Part shown: piece after piece, positions 6,338 through 11,707 of the stretch
Layout: the number at the start of each line of letters is the position of its first letter
Position numbering within the stretch: position 1 is the first letter of the stretch
Assembly (NCBI GenBank): GCA_964621215.1
Contig: CAZULF010000067.1
Coordinates: 1-11,707, forward strand
From: CAZULF01 sp964621215
Lineage (GTDB): Bacteria; Pseudomonadota; Gammaproteobacteria; UBA1113
Length of the DNA: 11,707 nucleotides
Reading direction: 5' to 3'
Notes under the pieces: generated by a model
What the model was told of the DNA's origin: nothing
Databases searched by the model: none
The model's input: the letters and a program-made list of their open reading frames with translations, nothing else
Position numbers and translations under genes: made by a program

Positions 6338-6792
6338 CAGCTGCTCGCCTCTGGTGGTTGCGTCATTAAACCAATATTACTGACGCCGGATTGCTGCAAT
6401 AACACCATGGCGCCAACGACTTTGCCATAATCTGCATTTTGATCGCCTTTCACTAGCACTTGCCGTTGTTTACCTTGTTGAGATGCGAGCTGTAATTCAG
6501 CTGCTACGCGTACGCTCAATTGTTGTGGTGTCACGGGAATGTCTGGCGTGGTAGAAATATTCAAAAAATAATTTCCTTCACGATCCACTGTCACAATCAA
6601 TGGCATTTGATCTTCTTTTTCAATCACTTTTGCTGCTGCTTGCGGCATATTCACATCCACGCCTTGCGTCAATAACGGCGTTGCAATCATAAAAATCACC
6701 AACAATACCAACATCACGTCAATATAAGGTACCACGTTGATATCCGCGACTAAACGTTTAGCCCGCCGGCTTTTAATTAGTCGGCTAGACAT
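6337..6792 (-). CDS. tolR: Tol-Pal system protein TolR
   Basis: TolR is the ExbD-family partner of TolQ in the proton-driven stator. The chosen start gives 151 residues: a short basic cytoplasmic tail (SRLIKSRRAKR), the motif ADINVVPYIDVMLVLL with the membrane aspartate Asp25 that carries protons in this family, one membrane helix (about 24-42), and a periplasmic domain with VTVDREGNYFLN and VLVKGDQNADYGKVV. An in-frame ATG at 6837 would add 15 residues. The ATG at 6792 is preferred because it gives the usual family N-terminus and has a GAGGA site about 11 bases upstream. It overlaps the end of tolQ by eight bases. The stop overlaps the tolA start by one base. Confidence 0.95.
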   Translation of the reverse strand: MSSRLIKSRRAKRLVADINVVPYIDVMLVLLVIFMIATPLLTQGVDVNMPQAAAKVIEKEDQMPLIVTVDREGNYFLNISTTPDIPVTPQQLSVRVAAELQLASQQGKQRQVLVKGDQNADYGKVVGAMVLLQQSGVSNIGLMTQPPEASS

Positions 6793-7534
6793 ACTGTTCT
6801 TCATCCTCAAAATCAACATGGTGTCTTTCGCTGGCAACCGGCCGTGCCATCACTTCTCCGCTTTGTAATTGTCTTGCGAAAACCGTGAGTAATTCTTCAC
6901 GAAAAGTACCATACTGATTAGCAACTCGAGTGGCACCATTAGATAAGCGATTGTAGGCAATTACCGCGGGAATTGCTGCAAATAAACCCATGGCCGTGGC
7001 TACCAACGCCTCAGAAATCCCTGGTGCCACCATAGCAATGCTCGCTTGTTGTACTGTCGCCAAGGCTTGAAATGATGTCATAATGCCCCACACTGTCCCC
7101 AATAGTCCAATATACGGACTAGTAGACCCAATGGTGGCCAGCAAAGGTAAACCTTGCTCTAACTTATCTAATTCTTTTGCCTCTGCAATGTTTAAAGCAC
7201 GCTCTATGCCTTCAATCGTCGCACTGGCGCTAACGCCTAACTTTTTATAACGTGTAAATTCTTTAAAACCCGCCTGAAAAATACTGGCCAAACCGGTTAA
7301 GGCTCTATTCGATTTGCGGTGGCTTAAGGTACCATAAACTTGCGATAAGTCGGTGGCATCCCAAAACCGTTCCTGGAATGCAGCGGCTTGACGCCGAGCC
7401 TGCTTCAAAAAGCTTCCTCGATGAAAAATAATTGCCCAAGAAACCACTGAGGCTGTTAATAACACCAGCATGACTAATTTCACAACTAATCCTGCATTAA
7501 AAAAATAATCTAACATGGAATGATTAACGCCCAC
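6785..7534 (-). CDS. tolQ: Tol-Pal system proton channel subunit TolQ
   Basis: TolQ is the ExbB/MotA-family subunit of the inner-membrane stator. I chose a GTG start at 7534, giving 249 residues, because AAGGAG lies nine bases upstream and the resulting N-terminus (GVNHSMLDYFF) matches the length of known TolQ proteins. The in-frame ATG at 7567 (260 aa) has no recognisable ribosome-binding site. Three membrane helices are visible: about 15-36 (GLVVKLVMLVLLTASVVSWA), about 130-153 (including SPYIGLLGTVWGIM), and about 166-193 (MVAPGISEALVATAMGLFAA). The acidic tail ends EDEEQYV. The first gene of many tol operons, the thioesterase ybgC, is not next to it here. Upstream is a divergent intergenic region with a perfect TATAAT on this strand. 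Confidence 0.95.
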   Translation of the reverse strand: MGVNHSMLDYFFNAGLVVKLVMLVLLTASVVSWAIIFHRGSFLKQARRQAAAFQERFWDATDLSQVYGTLSHRKSNRALTGLASIFQAGFKEFTRYKKLGVSASATIEGIERALNIAEAKELDKLEQGLPLLATIGSTSPYIGLLGTVWGIMTSFQALATVQQASIAMVAPGISEALVATAMGLFAAIPAVIAYNRLSNGATRVANQYGTFREELLTVFARQLQSGEVMARPVASERHHVDFEDEEQYV

Positions 7535-7543
7535 TGTTCGCGG

Positions 7544-7549
7544 CTCCTT
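7544..7549 (-). promoter_or_regulatory. Ribosome-binding site deciding the tolQ GTG start
   Basis: AAGGAG on the minus strand lies nine bases before the in-frame GTG at 7534. It falls inside the longer alternative frame beginning at 7567, whose ATG is preceded by CTGTGATAAA with no Shine-Dalgarno match. Confidence 0.6.
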
Positions 7550-7651
7550 ATTGAGTAATTGCGTCATTTTATCACAGGCTATTGCGAAAATGTAGTCTGA
7601 ATGCCAGCCTTCACTCAGTAGCGTTCAGGGGCAGATGGGTCGTGTATAAAA

Positions 7652-7681
7652 TTGCCACCGCCCTAATAAACTCTTAATAAT
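7652..7681 (+). promoter_or_regulatory. Candidate sigma70-type promoter for the 526-aa gene
   Basis: TTGCCA (7652-7657) and AATAAT (7676-7681) each match the consensus at five of six positions and are 18 bases apart. The predicted leader to the ATG at 7744 is about 55 nt and includes GGAG ten bases before the start. A second possible -10, TATTAT at 7689-7694, has no good -35. Confidence 0.45.
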
Positions 7682-7689
7682 GAGATGGT

Positions 7690-7695
7690 ATTATA
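7690..7695 (-). promoter_or_regulatory. Candidate -10 element for the tolQ operon
   Basis: A perfect TATAAT on the minus strand sits in the short palindrome GGTATTATACC, about 155 bases before the tolQ GTG. No clear -35 lies 16-18 bases further upstream. It overlaps the plus-strand promoter area of the divergent gene, so the two could interfere. I saw no operator or riboswitch in 7568-7743. Confidence 0.35.
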
Positions 7696-7743
7696 CCCCT
7701 CTATGACATTTAAAAATTTGTACGATTATGGAGACTACACGTT

Positions 7744-9324
7744 ATGCCAGGTGAAGATAAAAAAGCTAAGGTTGTTACAACATTAGTTGAATATGATATT
7801 TACCTCCAGTTTTTCCAAAACCCTGCATCCTTTTCTTTTTTTTCTGATGAAGATCAAAATAGTTATTGGAATTTGCTTCTTAGCCTTAATAAATTTTTTG
7901 CTAATAATAAGGAAATAGCTTTCCCTATCGAGCTGATTCAAACACTACTCGGTTTTGTTTTTTATGATCACATGCTGGCTATAAATAATGTCGATATCAA
8001 AAAAATCAATCAGTTCGCTGAACAATTAGCTTCAATTCATAGGCCACTTAGCTTACCTATGCTGTATAACTTTGTAGAACAAGAACTTTTTTTTGATAAC
8101 AAGGAGCATGTTAGATTCTTTATACAAAAGCTGACCTCAGTGAACGCAAATAGAAAAAGACTGCTTGAAGAGTTATGTACCGCTTCTAACACTGAACCTG
8201 GCTTAGCCTTGGACCAACCTGAACATGCACCAAGGGAGTCTACATTAAGTGCTCATGATCGGATTTACCAACGATTTTATTTAAAGTGTGCGTATTACTT
8301 TATGGTTAATGGAGTCAATCTTAATCGTTTTTCTCTGGATGAATATATGCGCCTATTTCATATACTGTATACTGGTGGATATGATTTTCTTTTAAGAACA
8401 CGACCTGACATTACGAAAAACCTAATAAATAGCGTTTATATGACTCCGTCATTCAGGAATAGCTTTAATGAAGAAACCGGTTACGAGCCCCCTCCATGTT
8501 GGAACTGGCTAGTAAATAACATATACAATCATGAAAATAATAAGATTAAAATACTTCTAGAATTAGAACCTGATCTTGCTAGAATAGCCTACTATGATAC
8601 TAGTTTAGCCCATTTTGCTGCCGCTTTTGGTAATGCAGAAGCGCTCGAATTGCTTCATAACACCGGCTTAGTTAACTACCATTACAGAGCAAGTGGCGAA
8701 GTTCGGAGTTTCGCTAATGGACGTTTTCATCATGATGGAGATTATTGGGAACGTGAAAATGTACGGTGTTGTTTATCTGACAAAACATGTGGGAAAAAAT
8801 CAACCTTATTTCAAGGGACTATTCTCGAGGTAGCAAGGAAAAATAATCATTCGCAGGTAATTACACAAATTGAGCATTATATGAGCTCGCCTACAAGCTC
8901 GCTATCTAACACGCCCCACTCGTCCTCAACAGCTATTTCAACCATAGTAGCCACAGCGACACCTACCAACACCCTATCAGCAACCACTCCCCCGGCCTCT
9001 GCTAGATTTTCCACATTATGCTCTTCACCCAAGATCGAAATCAAACAAATTTCCGAGGTACTGCGGGAAGCCTTATTGGCATTCCTGTTTGTTGCCGGCA
9101 CCCCTCTCGCTGGAATTGTGATTGTCGGTGGCTTTGCTGGTATAGCAGGCGGTCCAATTGGCTTCCTCGTTGGTGCCCTTATTGGTGCGATTGCAGGCAT
9201 GATCTGTGGAACCTATATGTTGAATGAAATGGGCATCTTTGCTTCAGGTTATCGTTCGATTGAAACATTACCACTGGTGACGAGCGAGAAGAGAGGCGAT
9301 CTTCTTCCTCTGCAGGGAAGATAG
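7744..9324 (+). CDS. Ankyrin-like protein with Gly-rich hydrophobic C-terminal region
   Basis: This 526-aa protein belongs to no family I can name. Residues 1-260 are helical and rich in Phe, Tyr and Leu, with no signal peptide. Around 262-310 the pattern IKILLELEPDLARI then TSLAHFAAAFGNAEALELL fits ankyrin-type repeats. A possible further repeat (GTILEVARKNNHSQVITQI, 358-376) lies after a 45-residue insertion with three cysteines (CCLSDKTC). A Ser/Thr/Pro-rich linker (381-428) leads to a hydrophobic Gly/Ala-rich segment (about 441-492) with small-residue spacing (GGFAGIAGGPIGFLVGALIG) that could form a membrane hairpin, then a short polar tail. The ATG has GGAG ten bases upstream. It is transcribed away from tolQ and followed by repeats. 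Its stop codon TAG lies at the edge of a repeat-like sequence. Ankyrin plus membrane tail suggests a host-directed protein (inference). Gene reality is firm; function is unknown. Confidence 0.88.
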   Translation: MPGEDKKAKVVTTLVEYDIYLQFFQNPASFSFFSDEDQNSYWNLLLSLNKFFANNKEIAFPIELIQTLLGFVFYDHMLAINNVDIKKINQFAEQLASIHRPLSLPMLYNFVEQELFFDNKEHVRFFIQKLTSVNANRKRLLEELCTASNTEPGLALDQPEHAPRESTLSAHDRIYQRFYLKCAYYFMVNGVNLNRFSLDEYMRLFHILYTGGYDFLLRTRPDITKNLINSVYMTPSFRNSFNEETGYEPPPCWNWLVNNIYNHENNKIKILLELEPDLARIAYYDTSLAHFAAAFGNAEALELLHNTGLVNYHYRASGEVRSFANGRFHHDGDYWERENVRCCLSDKTCGKKSTLFQGTILEVARKNNHSQVITQIEHYMSSPTSSLSNTPHSSSTAISTIVATATPTNTLSATTPPASARFSTLCSSPKIEIKQISEVLREALLAFLFVAGTPLAGIVIVGGFAGIAGGPIGFLVGALIGAIAGMICGTYMLNEMGIFASGYRSIETLPLVTSEKRGDLLPLQGR

Positions 9325-9371
9325 CCTGGACGCAGGTCAGGCCAAGATCTCTACTCATCTCCTTGGTACTT

Positions 9372-9401
9372 GTCGTCCCGCGGCTTGTCCGCGGGATCCA
9401 G
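9372..9401 (-). repeat. 30-bp GC-rich hairpin repeat, consensus form
   Basis: On the minus strand this is identical over 30 bases to the copies at 3253-3282 and 10812-10841. The 8-bp stem TCCCGCGG/CCGCGGGA encloses ACAAG. Confidence 0.9.
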
Positions 9402-9417
9402 AGATCTCGATAACCTT

Positions 9418-9447
9418 CTGGACCCCGTGGACAAGCCACGGGGCGAC
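9418..9447 (+). repeat. 30-bp hairpin repeat with compensatory stem changes
   Basis: It differs from the consensus copy at four of 30 positions. All four fall in the stem as two changed pairs: T6-A26 becomes C-G, and C11-G21 becomes T-A. The stem becomes CCCCGTGG/CCACGGGG and stays perfectly paired; loop and flanks are unchanged. Confidence 0.9.
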
Positions 9448-9589
9448 GGGGTGAGATGTGAGGAACCGATACTTGTGGGTCAAGGCCCCGGATTCCGCTG
9501 CGCTGCATCCAGGCTACATTTACGTCATTTGACGCTTCCAGCAAACCGCGTTAACCTTACAAACATTATCCATTGATGGAGAACCTCTT

Positions 9590-10744
9590 ATGTCTTTTGG
9601 CTTAAATTTTGATTTAGGCGAAACTGCCGTGATGTTACGCGATATGGTACGTCAATTTGTGCGGTCAGAGATTGCCGAACGTGCTGCTGAAATTGATCAT
9701 TCTAACACCTTTCCTCGTGATTTATGGCCGCAAATGGGTGCCTTAGGTTTGCATGGCATTACCGTTCCCGTCGAAGATGGTGGTGCGGGCATGGGGTATT
9801 TAGAACATGTGATCACCATGGAAGAGATCAGTCGCGGCTCGGCCTCAGTCGGATTAAGCTATGGTGCTCACTCTAACCTCTGCATTAATCAAATCGCCTT
9901 AAACGGCACTAATGCACAAAAACAGCGCTATCTGCCTAAACTCATCAGTGGTGAACACGTTGGTGCTCTTGCCATGAGCGAAACCGGTTCCGGCTCCGAT
10001 GTCGTTAGCATGCGTTTACGTGCAGAACAACGCGACGGTTATTTTGTATTAAATGGTTCAAAAATGTGGATTACTAACGGCCCCGACGCTGATGTGTTAG
10101 TGGTGTATGCGAAAACGAATCCTTCTGCTGAGGCTAAAGGAATTACCGCATTTATCATTGAAAAAAACTTTAAAGGATTCTCGACCGCACAAAAGCTGGA
10201 TAAACTCGGCATGCGTGGTTCTAACACATGCGAATTGGTATTTAATAATTGCGAAGTACCGGTTGAAAATGTGCTGGGCAATTTGAATGAAGGCGTGAAA
10301 GTGTTAATGCGTGGGCTCGATTATGAGCGCGTTATTTTAGCCGCAGGTTCCGTTGGTATTATGCAAGCTTGTATGGACTTAGCTTTGCCTTATACGCGAG
10401 AACGCAAACAATTCGGTAAGGCCATTGGCGAGTTTCAATTGATGCAAGGCAAATTAGCCGACATGTATACGCTGTTAAATGCTTCCCGTGCTTATTTATA
10501 TGCTGTGGCAAAAGCTTGTGACCGCGGTGAAACCACGCGCAAAGATGCCGCAGCAGCGATTTTATATTGTTCGGAAAATGCAACCCAAATGGCATTGCAA
10601 ACCATTCAATGTTTAGGCGGTAACGGTTACATTAATGAATTTCCTGCGGGCCGTTTATTACGTGATGCAAAATTATATGAAATCGGAGCCGGTACAAATG
10701 AAATTCGCCGGATGCTGATTGGAAGAGAATTGTTTCAGGGGTGA
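9590..10744 (+). CDS. ivd: Isovaleryl-CoA dehydrogenase
   Basis: This FAD-dependent acyl-CoA dehydrogenase oxidises isovaleryl-CoA to 3-methylcrotonyl-CoA in leucine breakdown and passes electrons to electron-transfer flavoprotein. The 384-aa length is typical. Family motifs are AMSETGSGSDV (128-138), KMWITNG (158-164), KLGMRGSNTCEL (205-216), RKQFGKAIGEFQ (272-283) and QCLGGNGY (340-347). The isovaleryl-CoA subtype is indicated by YGAHSNLCINQI (91-102) and by the catalytic base. Glu246 is present in GLDYERVILA, the position used by this subtype, while the site of the usual C-terminal glutamate is Ala367 (YEIGAGTNEIRR). The ATG has GGAG eight bases upstream. A weak TTGACG (9529-9534) with TAACCT 17 bases later may be its promoter. 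A thiolase gene follows on the same strand beyond a repeat element, consistent with a catabolic cluster. Confidence 0.94.
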   Translation: MSFGLNFDLGETAVMLRDMVRQFVRSEIAERAAEIDHSNTFPRDLWPQMGALGLHGITVPVEDGGAGMGYLEHVITMEEISRGSASVGLSYGAHSNLCINQIALNGTNAQKQRYLPKLISGEHVGALAMSETGSGSDVVSMRLRAEQRDGYFVLNGSKMWITNGPDADVLVVYAKTNPSAEAKGITAFIIEKNFKGFSTAQKLDKLGMRGSNTCELVFNNCEVPVENVLGNLNEGVKVLMRGLDYERVILAAGSVGIMQACMDLALPYTRERKQFGKAIGEFQLMQGKLADMYTLLNASRAYLYAVAKACDRGETTRKDAAAAILYCSENATQMALQTIQCLGGNGYINEFPAGRLLRDAKLYEIGAGTNEIRRMLIGRELFQG

Positions 10745-10766
10745 ATAGAGTAATTTGGAAATTCTC

Positions 10767-10995
10767 GTAGCCTGGATGCAGCGAAGCGGAATCCAGGAAG
10801 TATGATGTATTCTGGATCCCGCGGACAAGCCGCGGGACGACGGCCTGACTTTGAGGCATGAATGTCTTCGTGAAGCATGTGAGGCAGGGATGCCGAACCT
10901 GAGCCTACAGGGACGTATTCACGGCGTCTTCACGAGGATCTTTCGTGCCTCAAGGTCAACTTAACCCGGATTCCGCTTCGCTGCATCCAGGCTAC
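10767..10995. mobile_element. MITE-like nested palindromic element between ivd and thiolase (229 bp)
   Basis: The outer 31-bp inverted repeats (10767-10797 and 10965-10995) differ at one position. The inner inverted repeat pairs 10847-10875 (GACTTTGAGGCATGAATG...) with 10928-10957 (...CGTGCCTCAAGGTC). The 52-nt centre (10876-10927) matches that of the tolA-tolB element at 45 of 52 positions when read on the minus strand, so the two copies are inverted relative to each other. A 30-bp hairpin repeat lies between the left outer and inner arms. Thus the 271-base gap between the two genes is almost wholly repeat. No open frame of note and no clear target duplication were seen. Confidence 0.82.
10812..10841 (+). 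repeat. 30-bp GC-rich hairpin repeat nested in the MITE-like element
   Basis: It is identical to the copy inside cpoB (3253-3282) over 30 bases. It lies 14 bases after the left outer repeat and 5 bases before the inner arm of the larger element. The other full-length element (5249-5454) lacks it, which points to separate insertion. Confidence 0.9.
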
Positions 10996-11015
10996 ATAAT
11001 TTAAAGGATATGAAT

Positions 11016-11707
11016 ATGACCAAGGAACCGATTGTTATTGTCAGCGCTGCGCGCACACCTATGGGGAATTTGTTAGGTGAATTAAAAGATTTTACCGCAC
11101 CACAACTTGGCAGTGCCGCAATTAAAGCCGCATTAGAACGTGCGCAATTACAACCTCAAGATATTCCTGAAGCCATTATGGGATGTGTATTAACGGCAGG
11201 ACAAGGGCAAGCACCCGCGCGACAAGCGGTGTTAGGAGCTAATTTACCACAAAGCACTCATTGTACAACTATCAATAAAATGTGCGGCTCCGGCATGAAA
11301 GCCGTCATGTTAGCGCATGATCTTTTACGCGCTGGCACACATGACATTATGCTCGCCGGTGGCATGGAAAGCATGACTAATGCACCTTATTTATTGAAAA
11401 AAGCCCGCGCCGGTTATCGCTTGGGACACGGGCAATTACTCGATCATATGTTTCTGGATGGTTTGGAAGACGCTTATGAACACGGAAAATTAATGGGTGT
11501 GTTCGCCGAAGCCACCGCTAAACATTTTGGCTTTACTCGCGCAGCGCAAGATGATTTTGCTATCGCTTCTCTCCAACGCGCACAAAAAGCAACTCACGAT
11601 GGCACGTTTGCCACTGAGATCACTCCGTTAACTTTGCGCACTAAAACTGGCGAACAAGTTATAGATAAAGATGAAGGGCCTCTAACCGCTAAACCAGAAA
11701 AAATTCC
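11016..11707 (+). CDS. Acetyl-CoA C-acetyltransferase (thiolase), N-terminal part (runs off right edge)
   Basis: The frame is open to the window edge and gives 230 residues of a biosynthetic-type thiolase, an enzyme that condenses two acetyl-CoA or cleaves acetoacetyl-CoA in the cytoplasm. Motifs present are VIVSAARTPMGNLLGELKD (7-25), GQGQAPARQAVLGANLP (62-78), and NKMCGSGMKAV with the nucleophilic Cys90. LAGGMESMTNAPYLL and GLEDAYEHGKLMG follow. The C-terminal His and second Cys are beyond the window. AAAGGA lies seven bases before the ATG at 11016; an in-frame ATG at 11010 is only one base from it and is less likely. The family resembles AtoB and PhaA and cannot be split further from this part. 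Next to isovaleryl-CoA dehydrogenase, it fits the last steps of leucine breakdown, where acetoacetate is turned into acetyl-CoA. Confidence 0.93.
   Translation, partial: MTKEPIVIVSAARTPMGNLLGELKDFTAPQLGSAAIKAALERAQLQPQDIPEAIMGCVLTAGQGQAPARQAVLGANLPQSTHCTTINKMCGSGMKAVMLAHDLLRAGTHDIMLAGGMESMTNAPYLLKKARAGYRLGHGQLLDHMFLDGLEDAYEHGKLMGVFAEATAKHFGFTRAAQDDFAIASLQRAQKATHDGTFATEITPLTLRTKTGEQVIDKDEGPLTAKPEKI

Larger units (their letters stand above)
9322..9517. repeat. Degenerate composite repeat region between the ankyrin-like gene and ivd
   Basis: The left edge TAGCCTGGACGCAG resembles the outer terminus of the MITE-like elements (GTAGCCTGGATGCAG). The right edge (9487-9517, CCCGGATTCCGC to CCAGGCTAC) is a clear copy of the 31-bp unit. 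Between them are two 30-bp hairpin repeats but not the conserved 52-nt centre. Thus the 265-base gap before ivd is almost all repeat. Reading it as one decayed element is inference; the right unit and the two hairpins are certain. Confidence 0.6.

Noticed and set aside
9179..9544. Minus-strand frame of 121 codons including RTSRGTTST-like residues
   Set aside because: It is made of hairpin and 31-bp repeat sequence plus antisense of the ankyrin-like gene; repeats of this type stay open in several frames.
10632..10859. Minus-strand frame with VVPRLVRGIQ
   Set aside because: The motif is the translation of the hairpin repeat, and the rest is antisense to ivd.
1..11707. tRNA, rRNA or riboswitch genes
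   Set aside because: No cloverleaf with a GTTCRANNC-type arm, rRNA-like stretch or known riboswitch core was seen when reading the intergenic regions on both strands.

Overview
The window looks like a moderately AT-rich chromosome segment of a host-associated gammaproteobacterium, most plausibly in or near the Legionellales/Coxiellaceae (inference). The reasons are a gammaproteobacterial-type Tol-Pal cluster, a Ras/Rab-like small GTPase, an ankyrin-like protein with a membrane-inserting tail, a leucine/acyl-CoA catabolism locus, and many short palindromic repeats of the kind that accumulate in intracellular bacteria. No genus can be fixed from the sequence alone.

Layout. Positions 2-943 (minus) hold the first 314 codons of an unrecognised protein that runs off the left edge. 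Positions 1059-1173 are a 115-bp palindromic repeat element. Positions 1189-2058 (minus) encode a small GTPase with a long C-terminal extension. Positions 2334-7534 (minus) hold the Tol-Pal cluster in the order tolQ, tolR, tolA, tolB, pal, cpoB. tolQ/tolR/tolA and pal/cpoB are joined by overlapping start and stop codons. A 206-bp MITE-like nested palindrome separates tolA from tolB, and a 12-bp perfect hairpin separates tolB from pal. After a divergent promoter region, 7744-9324 (plus) encodes a 526-aa ankyrin-like protein with a Gly-rich hydrophobic tail. Positions 9322-9517 are repeat-derived. Positions 9590-10744 (plus) encode isovaleryl-CoA dehydrogenase. Positions 10767-10995 hold a second copy of the MITE-like element, and 11016-11707 (plus) hold the start of an acetyl-CoA acetyltransferase.

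How the genes work together. TolQ-TolR form the proton-driven inner-membrane stator that energises TolA. TolA reaches TolB and the outer-membrane lipoprotein Pal to constrict the outer membrane at division. CpoB links this machine to peptidoglycan synthesis. The dehydrogenase and thiolase fit leucine breakdown to acetyl-CoA. The GTPase and the ankyrin-like protein are candidates for host-interaction functions, but nothing here proves secretion.

The most unusual content is the repeat ecology. Two elements have 31-bp outer inverted repeats, 28-30-bp inner inverted repeats and a conserved 52-nt centre. A separate 30-bp hairpin repeat appears five times. Two of those copies are in tandem and in frame inside the CpoB signal peptide, and another shows two compensatory base-pair changes that preserve its stem.
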